Shown: piece after piece, positions 43,647-53,636 of the stretch | Layout of the letters: the number at the start of each line of letters is the position of its first letter | Numbering within the stretch: position 1 is the stretch's first letter | Translations under genes and position numbers: made by a program | Notes under the pieces: generated by a model | Told to the model about the DNA's origin: nothing | Databases searched by the model: none | What the model saw: only the letters and a program-made list of their open reading frames with translations | Assembly (NCBI RefSeq): GCF_014695915.1 | Contig: NZ_JACJPF010000111.1 | Span: 1-64,000 of the forward strand | Source: Trichocoleus sp. FACHB-40 | Lineage (GTDB): Bacteria; Cyanobacteriota; Cyanobacteriia; Cyanobacteriales; FACHB-T130 | Direction of reading: 5' to 3' | Length of the DNA: 64,000 nucleotides

Positions 43647-46592
43647 TTAATAATTATTATCAAAATCTGCGGCAATGAATAAACCAGCCGCATTGCTATC
43701 AAGTGGCTTAGAGAAAAAGTATCCTTGCCCAAATTCGCAGTTTAGCGATCGCAATTTCTCCAGCTGATCCGCCGTTTCTATCCCTTCTGCGATCGCATCC
43801 AGTCCCAGATTGTGAGCCAGGGTAAGAATTGTTTTTACAATTTCGGAATCTTCCCCTTCTCCCCGCATACCCTTAACAAAGGAACGGTCAATTTTTAGCG
43901 TATTGAGGGGAAAACGGTGCAGGTAGCTTAAAGAAGAATATCCAGTGCCAAAATCATCAATACTTAACCGAATTCCAGAGTTACTTAGTTGCTGAAGCAT
44001 CGCCGTAGCAGCGGCGGCATTTTCCATCACCACAGTTTCAGTAATCTCCAGTTTGAGACAGTGGGCTGGTAACTCGGTTTCCTCAAGAATTTGCTTAATT
44101 TGTTCAGTTAAATCGGGTTGGGAAAACTGTTTGCCGGATAAATTGACGCTCATCGTTAAGGGCGCTAAGTCAGGAAATTCTTGTTGCCAGAGGCGCATCT
44201 GACGACAAGCTTCCCGCAAAATCCAGATTCCCATAGGCACAATTAAACCAGTTTCTTCTGCAACGGGGATAAATTCAATTGGAGAAACCAAGCCGCGCAT
44301 CGGGTGAGACAACCGCACCAATGCCTCAAAGCCAGCAAGTTTGCCAGTGGCTAAGGAGACAATTGGCTGATAGTGCAGCAAGAGTTTTGATTTTTTAGCT
44401 TGGTTTTTTGAATTTTGAGTTAATGGAGAATTATTAATTGAGGATTCAGAATTTTCTGGAAGGGCGCGTCTGAGGTCATTTTCTAAGTGCAAGCGAGCCA
44501 CAGCATGGGCGTGCATAGCGGTAGTAAACACCTCGTAGCGGGCTTTGCCAAGAGCTTTGGCACGATACAAGGCGATATCAGCGTCCCGCAGAATGTCTCC
44601 GGGATAGGGACATACATTCTGGATGCCGGATGAGGCATCGCTCACCTGGCCGCCACTCAGAGTAATGCCAATGCTAGCGGTAATAACTACCTCGTGTCTA
44701 TCTAGATTAAAAGGTGTCCGCAGTTCCTCTTGAATGTGTTGGGCGATCGCAATCGGAAAGCTGAGATCGCAAACATCCTCTAACAAGAGGACAAATTCAT
44801 CGCCCCCAAGCCGCGCCACCGTATCGCCTTCTCGCAGACAAATTTGCAGACGATTTGCGATCGCAATTAGCAGAGAATCGCCCGTAACATGACCCAGGCT
44901 GTCATTGACTACTTTAAACCGATCCAGATCCAGAAATAAAACTGCAAACTGATACTCTGGCTGTCTTCTAGATCGCGCGATCGCTTGTCCCAGCCGATCC
45001 ATAAATAATGCTCGATTTGGCAACCCAGTCAGCGGATCGTGAAACGCATCATAAATTAACTGTTCCTCAGCCACCTTCCGGTCTGAAATATCAGTCTGCG
45101 ATCCAGCCATCCGATACGCTTTCCCATCGGCATCTCGAATAGCTAGCCCCCGACAGATCATCCAGCGGTAAGTTCCATCTTTATGCAACATCCGATACTC
45201 TTTCTCGAAGTGCTGAGTCAGCCCTTCCAGATGCGCGTCTAGTGTTGCTTTGACTCGATAAAAGTCCTCCGGATGCACCCGGTCAAACCACTCGTGGGGA
45301 CTGTCGCTAATTTCGTCTTCTTGGCACCCCAGCATGGATTTCCAGCGGGGTGAAAAATAGATTGTTTCTGTTTTCAGGTTCCAGTCCCACAGTCCCTCAT
45401 TACTGCCACGAACCGCCAGTGCATAGCGCTCCTCACTTTCCCGCAGCGCCTCTTCTGCTTGCTGGCGCTCCTGAGCTGCCGCCAAAACATTCGCAACAGC
45501 TTGCAAGAAATGTACGTCATCTTCAGTAAACTTTCGGTGAGTCGTCGTGTGAACGCTCAACACCCCAAAAGGTTCGCCTTGACCATGAATAATCACACTC
45601 ATGCCGCTGATGACCCGGTGGTTGTGCAGCAATGGTGTTCCAGAAAAGCGCGTTTCGATGCGGAGGTCTTCGACAATGACTGGCTTCCCTGTCAGCAGCG
45701 TATATCCGGCTTGGGAACGGTCGTGAGCGCCTACTTTCGCAGACCCGACAAACCCTTCCTGCCAACCGACACCCGCTCTGAGAAAGAAAGCATTACCTCC
45801 CGCCATCAGTTCCAAAACCATGCAATACTTCACTTCCAAGGTTTGGGCAACAATGGTGATGGCTTCATCCATCAGCTTGTCAAGACTGGTGCCAGAAAGC
45901 GCCCGTTGACCGAGTTGCGCTATCACTGCTGAGGCACACGCATGGGATCTTAGTTCTTCTTCAGCGGCTTTGCGTTCAGTGATATCGCGTTGCACCGCCA
46001 GCATATGGGTGAACCAACCGCTACTATCTGCCAGTGGCACGATATTCAGCTCTACCCAAAATTGCGAACCGTCTTTGTGGTAATTGATTAACTCGGCTCT
46101 GACTGACTCCCAGCGCGAAATAGCCTGACGTATTTTGTCTAGTTGCGATCGCTCGGTCTTCGGCCCTTGCAAAAACCGCGGAGTCCTGCCAACAACCTCT
46201 TCCAGGCTATAACCTGTCATCCTGGTAAAGGCTTCATTGACATAGACAATCTTAGGGCCAAGCGGCTCCTCCATCGGTTCGGCTTCGGTAATCACAATCC
46301 CATCATTAGCGTTGACCACCACTGACTCTAGTAGGCGCAGGCGCTCCTCAGAAAGCGTGAAGAAACGCCCTAATTTTTCTACTTCTTGGTGTGGTGGGGC
46401 ATAGGTCAAACGGGCCAAATCGCGGCGTAATTCTTGTTGGGCAACGATCTGACGTGCTAAACTTTGCAGTGCCTCTGCCTGTTTTGGGCTGAACTGGCGC
46501 GGCACTAGGCTCATATTGGCATCAATGATACAAGGTTGGTGATTTGTCTCTAGTTTAACTTTTTGATTACTAGCTAGTTGTGGTTTTATCAT
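43647..46592 (-). CDS. PAS-GAF-PAS GGDEF-EAL protein (cyclic di-GMP turnover)
   Basis: A 981-residue cyclic di-GMP enzyme. Order: a truncated GAF tail about 20-65, PAS about 85-210 (LOV-like GRTPRFLQGPKT but with FLQ and no photoactive NCRFLQ Cys), GAF about 215-385, PAS_3 about 390-510, GGDEF about 520-690 with ARLGGDEFVLLLED, an inhibitory-site RxxD (REGD) five residues upstream, and EAL about 725-970 with GFEALVRLSHP, ETVVMENA, IDDFGTGYSSLSYL and AEGIETADQ. Both catalytic motifs are intact, so it could make or degrade the messenger. No membrane segments. The N-terminal GAF piece suggests loss of an upstream half (see findings). Confidence 0.92.
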   Translation of the reverse strand: MIKPQLASNQKVKLETNHQPCIIDANMSLVPRQFSPKQAEALQSLARQIVAQQELRRDLARLTYAPPHQEVEKLGRFFTLSEERLRLLESVVVNANDGIVITEAEPMEEPLGPKIVYVNEAFTRMTGYSLEEVVGRTPRFLQGPKTERSQLDKIRQAISRWESVRAELINYHKDGSQFWVELNIVPLADSSGWFTHMLAVQRDITERKAAEEELRSHACASAVIAQLGQRALSGTSLDKLMDEAITIVAQTLEVKYCMVLELMAGGNAFFLRAGVGWQEGFVGSAKVGAHDRSQAGYTLLTGKPVIVEDLRIETRFSGTPLLHNHRVISGMSVIIHGQGEPFGVLSVHTTTHRKFTEDDVHFLQAVANVLAAAQERQQAEEALRESEERYALAVRGSNEGLWDWNLKTETIYFSPRWKSMLGCQEDEISDSPHEWFDRVHPEDFYRVKATLDAHLEGLTQHFEKEYRMLHKDGTYRWMICRGLAIRDADGKAYRMAGSQTDISDRKVAEEQLIYDAFHDPLTGLPNRALFMDRLGQAIARSRRQPEYQFAVLFLDLDRFKVVNDSLGHVTGDSLLIAIANRLQICLREGDTVARLGGDEFVLLLEDVCDLSFPIAIAQHIQEELRTPFNLDRHEVVITASIGITLSGGQVSDASSGIQNVCPYPGDILRDADIALYRAKALGKARYEVFTTAMHAHAVARLHLENDLRRALPENSESSINNSPLTQNSKNQAKKSKLLLHYQPIVSLATGKLAGFEALVRLSHPMRGLVSPIEFIPVAEETGLIVPMGIWILREACRQMRLWQQEFPDLAPLTMSVNLSGKQFSQPDLTEQIKQILEETELPAHCLKLEITETVVMENAAAATAMLQQLSNSGIRLSIDDFGTGYSSLSYLHRFPLNTLKIDRSFVKGMRGEGEDSEIVKTILTLAHNLGLDAIAEGIETADQLEKLRSLNCEFGQGYFFSKPLDSNAAGLFIAADFDNNY

Positions 46593-46895
46593 TTATAAAT
46601 ACTCATTTAAGCATGGGTATATATAGGCTGCAAAACCGTTTTATAACTAATATTTTACTATTTTTATTAATTTTTAATATTCTTGTTATTTCTTAACTAT
46701 TCTCAATCTTTTACAGGATTGATATGTTGTTTGTATGAAGCTACGATTGCTCGTGTGAAGACAAGGCAAAATATCAAAGTTATTATTATTATCATATTTT
46801 GCAGGCAAAATAATACCTAGGCTGTTTCTGGAAGTGAAGAAGGCAAAACTAAGCATTTTTACCTTCTTCTTTGTGGGTGATTTATTTTCTTTCGG
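46593..46895. other. AT-rich intergenic region
   Basis: The region upstream of the GGDEF-EAL gene shows no coding frame for the missing GAF half on either strand. The section 46615-46700 is extremely AT-rich and probably contains the promoter. Confidence 0.45.
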
Positions 46896-47579
46896 CTACG
46901 ATTCTATGGGAAAAAACAGCCTACTTTTGGAGGAGTATTTCCAGGCAATTCCTTCTGGATCTCGGCTCTTGCTCCAATCTGAAAAGTATGGCTCACTTCT
47001 GCGTTTGTAAACAGTGCTGGAATGAACATCAAGCCGCCTTGCCAGTTCGGATTGGATGATACCTTTAGAGCTTGTTTGTTTTTCAGTCGGTTGTTTGTCT
47101 TGTAAGCGTGTGCTTGGCTGCTCATCTAGTGAGGTTGTTTCGTCTTCTGAGGACTCATCATCGGTATCATCACCTAGACTGTACTCTTCGCTATCGTCAA
47201 ATATGGTGCCTAGAGTTCTAGCGGTAACAAAGTAATAAACTGTGCCTTGGTCTTGATAGTCAAGGGCGCGAGCGCCGAATTCCTGAGATTTTGTCTCTAA
47301 GTACCGTTGCGCTGCTGATGCAGGCAGATTTGCTTTCATTGCCAAGTCAAGTGCGGTAACGCGCCCTTGGGTTTCTTGGATCAGCTGATGAAAAAAAGGA
47401 TTTACTTGCTGACTCCACTTTTGCCATTGATAGTTTTGCCAAAGCCTCAAAATAATTCCCAGCAACAGCAGTGCTAACAGCACAGGCCATGCTACAAACA
47501 GAAAGGCAATTCCAAAGGCAATAGGCAAAAGGACAACCAGACAACCACCTGCACTACTATTTACGGGTTTTCCAGCCAT
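46896..47579 (-). CDS. Conserved membrane protein with a C-terminal helix-turn-helix-like region
   Basis: A 227-residue protein of unknown function. Two adjacent hydrophobic segments at about 11-45 (GGCLVVLLPIAFGIAFLFVA, WPVLLALLLLGIIL) would form a membrane hairpin. Residues 60-115 look like a winged-helix-like fold (LIQETQGRVTALDLAMKANL, AAQRYLETKSQEFGA). A long acidic stretch (125-150, rich in D, E and S) leads to SELARRLDVHSSTVYKRRSE, a helix-turn-helix-like block near 180-200. I recognise it as a conserved cyanobacterial type without assigned role. Confidence 0.6.
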   Translation of the reverse strand: MAGKPVNSSAGGCLVVLLPIAFGIAFLFVAWPVLLALLLLGIILRLWQNYQWQKWSQQVNPFFHQLIQETQGRVTALDLAMKANLPASAAQRYLETKSQEFGARALDYQDQGTVYYFVTARTLGTIFDDSEEYSLGDDTDDESSEDETTSLDEQPSTRLQDKQPTEKQTSSKGIIQSELARRLDVHSSTVYKRRSEPYFSDWSKSRDPEGIAWKYSSKSRLFFPIES

Positions 47580-47700
47580 GTTGCTTATTGAATATACTTA
47601 GGTCTTGATATCGCAATAATTGCCGTTGTGGCAAATAATCATAATATTTGCACGGCTATGGGCGATCGCAACCAAACCAAAAGGCAAAAGGCAAAAATAG

Positions 47701-47732
47701 GCAAAAGCAACGTCTCTACACGTTGCTTTTGC
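47701..47732 (-). terminator. Intrinsic terminator of the alpha-2-macroglobulin gene
   Basis: GCAAAAGCAACGT (47701-47713) pairs perfectly with ACGTTGCTTTTGC (47720-47732), loop 6 bases. It lies five bases beyond the stop of the minus-strand gene. On the minus strand CTATTTTTGCC follows. Confidence 0.75.
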
Positions 47733-47736
47733 GTTG

Positions 47737-50700
47737 TTACTTCGGTTGTGACACCTTCAATGTAGAAGAAGCAGTGCGTCCAAACTCTTCGGGAGCATAT
47801 TGCAGATGAACTTCTGCACCGGGCCAGAGGAAGGTGCCTGGGGTGACGGAACGGACGAGGTAGTGCAGGCTGTAAACTCCAGGTTCAAGGCGATCGCTAT
47901 AAGCGACAATGCGATCACTATAAATTGTCTTGAAGCCAAAGTTATCGGACTGCGATCGCACGTTGACACCGCTAGTCTGGAAACTGGCATCCACCGCCTC
48001 AAACCCCGCCGGGAGATGATCGGTAATCACAACCCGATCCACAGGACGATCGGCGATAATCTCCAAACCAATATCAAACACCTGTCCCGCTTCCACAGTC
48101 AACGGCTCATCCTTAGCATAAAGACCCTGTTTTTGCAAGACTTTTTCTTGGCTAACCCGACGAATTTCTCGCGTCACCCGTAAGCCGTTAAATCTTCCCG
48201 GTTGATTTCCCTGTAAGCGATAGCGATAAGCAACTAGGTAGTGTAGCGTGCCTTGACCGGATTTTTGCACAATCAGATCGTGGCGATCGCTCGGCAACTG
48301 GTTCATCGGTACCGTAAGATCCTGGCTGGGGTTGGTGTATCCCTTAAATTGTGCCGATGTCAATTTCTTGCCAGCGAGTTTCACCGTTGCGGCAAAGTTC
48401 GGCGGTGTTGGCTGCGTCTGACTATATTCCACCAAAGCGGTGAGTGCTTGAGCGTTGTCGTAGGTATTCTGCCAAGTGCCGTTTCGTCGCAGTGCGAGGA
48501 GACTTTGCAACAACCGATCTAGGATTTCTGGATTACTCTTTTGCGTTAACGCTAGCCGCAAAGCTTGAGCTTGAGCTGTTGTTGGCGAGTTGATCCAAGA
48601 TAAACCTTGGGGTAAATTTACCGTAGCAGTGCGACCCGTTTGATAAATATTCTGCTGGAATTGTTTCGACAGAGTTTGAGATTCTTCTTGCCACTCTGGG
48701 AACTGAAACAGGTAACGCGCCAGCTTAATCTGCGTAACCGGATCGAATTGACTGCGCTGTGCGTAGATGTCTGCAAGGAAGTCATTGCGCTTTTCTCCCA
48801 GTTCCGCCAAAGCAGAGAGTGCTTCTAGTCGCACCTGATTCTTGCAGAGTTGTTGCTTACAAAAATCATATTGACCGGGATCTGCGAGAATTTTCTTCAA
48901 GTAAGTCGTTAAGCGAGATACCATTCTCGGTTCTACCGCTAGTCCCGCTTTCGATGCTCTGGCTAAAGCTTGAGCTGCGTAAGGAGATAGTAACGGATCG
49001 GACTTCTCTTGACCAGGCCAAGCGGCGAATCCACCATCTGGTTGCTGGAGTTTTTGCAAGCGTTCTAGAGATTGGTTCGCTTGTTGCGTTGGGTTGAACT
49101 GTGCAAAGGTTTGACCGTATTTTTGAGAAAGCGTTTGCAAGTTGGATGCGATCGCTAACTGACTCGCCGCAGGTTCCAAGAAAGGTAATTGTTCATCCTG
49201 CAAAACTTGTTTCGCTGGTGCGGTAATTTCCGGTATCAGCGTACTAGCTAGGGAAATCTCCAAACCTCCCGCATCAGGAACAACATTTTTATCAACATTC
49301 ACAGGAATCTTCACCTCTCCTCCCCTTGTTGAAGGGGGGTTAGGGGGGAGCGTTCCCGACTCTACAACCTGTTCAGTAATTTCTAACGGCTTCACTTCCA
49401 AAGGCACTTCAAAAGCATCAGATATACCGTTCAACTGCGTGGTAAACTTCACTTGAGATTCGCCTGCACTACCTGCAACTATAGGAAAGCGATAGGCGCG
49501 AGTTCCAGATTCTGCTGTGGTTTGTATCCCCCGATGATTGTCTGCAAACTGTAAGGAACCGCCGACAACACCGTTAATCGCCAAATTTCCTGTTTGTTGG
49601 GTGTTGTTAGTGACAGATAAACCAACTTCCAAGCGATCGCCTGGACGCGCAAACTGCGGCAATATAGGATTAGACAGCAGGGGTTTAGTTGTGATAAACG
49701 TCGTCTCAGCGTTCCCAAAGCGCAAATTTCCATCAGTAGCAACAGCCATCACCCGCCAAGTCGTCAAGTCATCTGGTAACTTAAAAGTCACGCTAGCTCG
49801 TCCACTTTCATCTGAGACGACGCTATTGTAGTAAGCTAAAGCTTGGAAATCTTTGCGGATGCGCGTACTTGCTGCGCCTGCTGATTGTCCCCCGCCATAA
49901 CCCCAGCCTTTGGGTTTAGCTAATTGATTGGGTTGTACTACTACATTCTGACGATTATCGCTGAAGCGAGTAGAAATAGACTGCTCTGCATAAACAGTTT
50001 TTACCAAATCCGGCGGACGGTATCCACTCAATTGCAACACCGCCTCATTCACCGCCATCACAGTAAATTGTCCTTTTACTGGGTTTCCGGTAGCATCCTT
50101 CAATTCTAGTTGTACTGTTTGTTCTGCACCGGGTTGTAAAGATGGTGCATTCACCGTCTCGACAATTTTTAAATACTTGTCGTCTAAGTTGGTTTTGAAA
50201 GGTGCAAAACCAATTCGCATCAGGTTTTTCAGATTTCCCAAATCCACCTGGTTTATATTAGCGCCTTGTCGAACCAAGACAGCCTCTACTGCTGCATTCG
50301 GCAGCATTTCTGGTGTCACTTGGAATTTAATTTGCGGCGCACCACCTTTAACTTTGGTAATGGTTTTATAAAGAGGTTTGTCGCGGACAACTGCAAAGTA
50401 TAATTCTGCTTCCGGATAGGGAGACTGGATTAAGGCTGTGGCAATTTCACCGGGTTTGTAAGTGTCTTTGTCGAGTTTTACTTCTACGCGATCGTTTTCT
50501 CTTTCTCCCCAGTTTACCGCGTTGTCGCCAGTTGCCCAAATCTGTAAATCTGTGGCGGTTACTTCGTCTTTAGAATCAGCAAAGTTGGCGCGAATCCGAT
50601 AAGAACCGGATTCTGTCGGAGTCAGCGAGACAGATTGAGGACTACTTCCCGATTTTACCTCTACTTCTCCTACCGTCTTATATTCAACCTGATTTTTAGC

Positions 50701-53478
50701 AGTATTGCTGCCTTCCACTACTCGCGTGACGCTGCTGTACTTTATCTGTTGCAGTTGGACGCGCACCTGTTGACCTGCGATCGCTTTTCCGGTAGCATCG
50801 GTGACGATAACCTGGACGGGGAAAGGTTGAAGAGCATCAGCAACGAAATTGCTGGAAAGTCCGATTAAGCGAGCGCTCGGCAATACCGTAAACGTTTTAG
50901 AATCAGAGACAGACAGATTAGAAACATCCGCAACTTGCACATCCACCCGATAAATCATCGGGTAAGGCAAATCCTTAGCAATTTTGACAATTTGACTACT
51001 CTTCCCGCCACCATCTAACACCTGATTTGATTGCAGCACATCGCTGGCGAGAGTAGGAGTTTCCTCCGGCCAAAACCACTGTCGCCCAAAGGAAAATTGC
51101 TCCCACCCTTTCGGGGTAAAATCAGTTTGCGACCTGGTGACATAATATTGAGCTTTCCCTCCTTCCACAGGGGAACCAAACAAATAATTGCTAGCAGCTT
51201 TCGCTTCAACTTGTTGCTCACCTATAGCAAATTCTTTGTCTAAATTTAGCTCAACCTTAAAATTGGGCGGTTTGAATTCAGCAACCCGAAAGTTGCCAGA
51301 AATTTCCCTACCACTTTTACCTTTAGCTTGAATTGAATAATAGCCGAGAGGCTGATTATTTCGCAACGGCAATTCTAGGGAAAATGTACCAAACTCATTT
51401 GTGCTTTGAGTGCCTAAATCTGTCTTTTTACCATCTGGATTTAACACCGTTACTTTGTAAATAGCATTTTTGTCCTGCTTGATACTGCCATTTTCTAAAT
51501 AGTAAGCAAAACCAGTAAATGCCGCCTTTTCCCCAAGTTTATAAAGCTGTCTATCTGAGAAAATTACCCCCCGCGATTGTGGCTTACCATCATCCCAGCC
51601 AGAATCAACACCATAGCCATAAGCACCGCTATATTCCTCTGTCCGGGTAAATGCCCAATCTTGATTTTCACGAGCAATTACTAACAAGTTCGGGGCTTTC
51701 TCAAAGCCAGAATTTCCGCCCAAACACTGCTGCAAATTCTGACGATTTAACAACAGCGTACCATTTTGATCGGTTTGGCCAGTTGCACAAGGCGTAGGTT
51801 GAGGACGAGATTTTGCTTCCAACTTTGATTCATAAATCTCAAGGCGTGCAGCTACTACAGGAGAACCATCAGAAAGATGATGCACTCTGACTAAACCAGA
51901 CTCTGGAAACCACTGTGTAAATACACCCAAATTAGTTAATTGCACCATTCCATAATTAATCGGTTCGCGCCATTGCTGCTTATTATTTTCTAAGTAGCGA
52001 TTAGTTCGCGCCTGAACGCCATAAGCTAACATTCCCGTGGCGTTACCCAATTTTTCTCGCAAAGGAACAGTAACATCAATAGACTGATTTTTCTTACCCG
52101 ATACCTTGAAGCTTTGCCAAGAATTGGGATTAGGCAATAAATCGTTTCCCTCTCCTCTCGGATAAGCAGAATCGCTATAAACCAAATCTGTTGGTTGAAC
52201 TACTCGATAAGCTGCTTTATACTTCGATTCGGGTAAATTTGTTGTAGAAATATTCAGTTGTAAATCTTTACCTGCGGGAAAAATATTCAAACTGGAAGGC
52301 ACCCAAATATCCCCAGCAACATCGCCTGTTTCGTATTTCAGCGTCACTGGTTTATCCAAGGTTTGCCCGAACTTATCTTTGATGGCACCAATGGTAATTG
52401 TATAATTCGTAGCAGGTTCCAAAGCCCAAGGATTGAGACTAACCAAACTATCCCCATCTGCCGATTGAACCAGTTTAGGAGCTTGTTTTAACGCAGGATT
52501 TATGGTAATATTCTCTATAGCTGAATCTGCAACAATGCCGTTATTAAATTGCAGTTGTGGGCTACCTTTCACAAACCGCCCATAGGTTCCGCCGGCATCC
52601 GACTGTCCGTAATATTGGATTTTTTGAAATTTCAGCGGCGAGTAGGTTGCTACTTTACTGGCAATTGGCATTTCAGTAAGCAAATTACCACGCGCCGGAC
52701 GCAAACCGGGAGAAAACTGTAAGCGGTAACGAGTTGCCTTTAAGAGAGTTTGTTGCGGTACTAAAGTATACCTCCAGGTGTGATTTGAAGGGTCAAATTT
52801 ATCCTGCGGCTGCTCATTATCCGCTGGAGTTGCATCTTTTTCCAAGTCAACTTTGAGCCGCACGCCCTTATTCTTCCCTTCGGGAATTAGCTGCGAATGT
52901 TCTTGTATTGAAGCAAGATCCAATTCCACATTTGAGTTAAATCTCAGGGTTGGCTTTAAATCAATGGCTTGATTATCAGGATTTTCACTATTAGTGTTAG
53001 GTAAATTAGTTAGTTTAATTGTTTCAGTATTGAAAGTCCAAGCCACATCTTTATCCAGACGATGATTTTTTAGATCCCCTAAACCTGCCTTGAGGGTGAC
53101 TCTGACTCGCGTTGCTTTTGGCAGTGCTTTATCTGCCTGAAATCCCACCATTCGCGGTGTCAAAAATCGAAATTGCCCAGGCAAAGGCGGTATAATTTCA
53201 AATTTTTGCAGTTTTTCCTGCTGATTTGGACTATCAAGACTCTCAACTGGAATTACAGCCTCTTTAAACCGGATCAAGATTTGGCTTAGAGGTTCAGCTT
53301 CCCCAGTCGGACTAATTTGCTCAATCCAATCTGGTAATTGCGGAGTGGGTAAAGATGGAACGGCTGGAAGTGGCTCATTTCCAGAGAGATTAATCACGCC
53401 GCATCCAGCCATGCCTAATGTAAGTATGAGGACGAATAAAAACTGCGTCCAAGTTCTAAAAATGCCGATATTTTGCAT
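47737..53478 (-). CDS. Alpha-2-macroglobulin family lipoprotein without thioester
   Basis: A 1913-residue bacterial alpha-2-macroglobulin. It is a lipoprotein: hydrophobic segment FLFVLILTLGMAGC with lipid-accepting Cys26 in MAGC. MG-type beta domains fill about 30-1200 (SDRQLYKLGEKAAFTGFAYY is the typical MG motif; GRASVTFKLPDDLTTWRVMA precedes the thioester region). The helical alpha-6 toroid region runs about 1395-1650. The place where thioester forms have CxEQ reads QLPFLEPAASQLA, so the reactive thioester is missing. Members trap or inhibit proteases in the periplasm and protect the cell wall machinery, often together with PBP1C. A translated repeat sits at about residues 1376-1388. The gene ends in a hairpin at 47701. 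Confidence 0.92.
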   Translation of the reverse strand: MQNIGIFRTWTQFLFVLILTLGMAGCGVINLSGNEPLPAVPSLPTPQLPDWIEQISPTGEAEPLSQILIRFKEAVIPVESLDSPNQQEKLQKFEIIPPLPGQFRFLTPRMVGFQADKALPKATRVRVTLKAGLGDLKNHRLDKDVAWTFNTETIKLTNLPNTNSENPDNQAIDLKPTLRFNSNVELDLASIQEHSQLIPEGKNKGVRLKVDLEKDATPADNEQPQDKFDPSNHTWRYTLVPQQTLLKATRYRLQFSPGLRPARGNLLTEMPIASKVATYSPLKFQKIQYYGQSDAGGTYGRFVKGSPQLQFNNGIVADSAIENITINPALKQAPKLVQSADGDSLVSLNPWALEPATNYTITIGAIKDKFGQTLDKPVTLKYETGDVAGDIWVPSSLNIFPAGKDLQLNISTTNLPESKYKAAYRVVQPTDLVYSDSAYPRGEGNDLLPNPNSWQSFKVSGKKNQSIDVTVPLREKLGNATGMLAYGVQARTNRYLENNKQQWREPINYGMVQLTNLGVFTQWFPESGLVRVHHLSDGSPVVAARLEIYESKLEAKSRPQPTPCATGQTDQNGTLLLNRQNLQQCLGGNSGFEKAPNLLVIARENQDWAFTRTEEYSGAYGYGVDSGWDDGKPQSRGVIFSDRQLYKLGEKAAFTGFAYYLENGSIKQDKNAIYKVTVLNPDGKKTDLGTQSTNEFGTFSLELPLRNNQPLGYYSIQAKGKSGREISGNFRVAEFKPPNFKVELNLDKEFAIGEQQVEAKAASNYLFGSPVEGGKAQYYVTRSQTDFTPKGWEQFSFGRQWFWPEETPTLASDVLQSNQVLDGGGKSSQIVKIAKDLPYPMIYRVDVQVADVSNLSVSDSKTFTVLPSARLIGLSSNFVADALQPFPVQVIVTDATGKAIAGQQVRVQLQQIKYSSVTRVVEGSNTAKNQVEYKTVGEVEVKSGSSPQSVSLTPTESGSYRIRANFADSKDEVTATDLQIWATGDNAVNWGERENDRVEVKLDKDTYKPGEIATALIQSPYPEAELYFAVVRDKPLYKTITKVKGGAPQIKFQVTPEMLPNAAVEAVLVRQGANINQVDLGNLKNLMRIGFAPFKTNLDDKYLKIVETVNAPSLQPGAEQTVQLELKDATGNPVKGQFTVMAVNEAVLQLSGYRPPDLVKTVYAEQSISTRFSDNRQNVVVQPNQLAKPKGWGYGGGQSAGAASTRIRKDFQALAYYNSVVSDESGRASVTFKLPDDLTTWRVMAVATDGNLRFGNAETTFITTKPLLSNPILPQFARPGDRLEVGLSVTNNTQQTGNLAINGVVGGSLQFADNHRGIQTTAESGTRAYRFPIVAGSAGESQVKFTTQLNGISDAFEVPLEVKPLEITEQVVESGTLPPNPPSTRGGEVKIPVNVDKNVVPDAGGLEISLASTLIPEITAPAKQVLQDEQLPFLEPAASQLAIASNLQTLSQKYGQTFAQFNPTQQANQSLERLQKLQQPDGGFAAWPGQEKSDPLLSPYAAQALARASKAGLAVEPRMVSRLTTYLKKILADPGQYDFCKQQLCKNQVRLEALSALAELGEKRNDFLADIYAQRSQFDPVTQIKLARYLFQFPEWQEESQTLSKQFQQNIYQTGRTATVNLPQGLSWINSPTTAQAQALRLALTQKSNPEILDRLLQSLLALRRNGTWQNTYDNAQALTALVEYSQTQPTPPNFAATVKLAGKKLTSAQFKGYTNPSQDLTVPMNQLPSDRHDLIVQKSGQGTLHYLVAYRYRLQGNQPGRFNGLRVTREIRRVSQEKVLQKQGLYAKDEPLTVEAGQVFDIGLEIIADRPVDRVVITDHLPAGFEAVDASFQTSGVNVRSQSDNFGFKTIYSDRIVAYSDRLEPGVYSLHYLVRSVTPGTFLWPGAEVHLQYAPEEFGRTASSTLKVSQPK
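49315..49352. repeat. C/G-rich intergenic-type repeat inside the alpha-2-macroglobulin gene
   Basis: On the minus strand the stretch reads CGCTCCCCCCTAACCCCCCT then TCAACAAGGGGAGGAG. It is translated in frame as TLPPNPPSTRGGE. The same CCCCCTAACCCCC / AAGGGG type repeat occurs in spacers at 23139-23175, 26403-26435 and 43520-43580. Confidence 0.85.
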
Positions 53479-53636
53479 GACAACTGCCGACTGACTTATT
53501 AATCAATCTTCTACATCTCAATCTGTCAGCCTTCCGGGGAGCTTAACAATTAAAGACTAAAATCTTTACTTTATGGGAGATTGATACTACTCTCGCTTAG
53601 CTAAGATCCAAACAGTAAGTCTAGGGGAAAGCCATC

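Noticed and set aside
45459-45932. 157-residue plus-strand frame opposite the GGDEF-EAL gene
   Set aside because: It is a shadow of the GAF-coding region; the minus-strand frame has clear domains throughout.
43647-46592. LOV photoreceptor domain in the first PAS of the GGDEF-EAL protein
   Set aside because: The sequence GRTPRFLQGPKT resembles the LOV loop, but the photoactive Cys of NCRFLQ is replaced, so flavin photochemistry of the LOV type is not expected.
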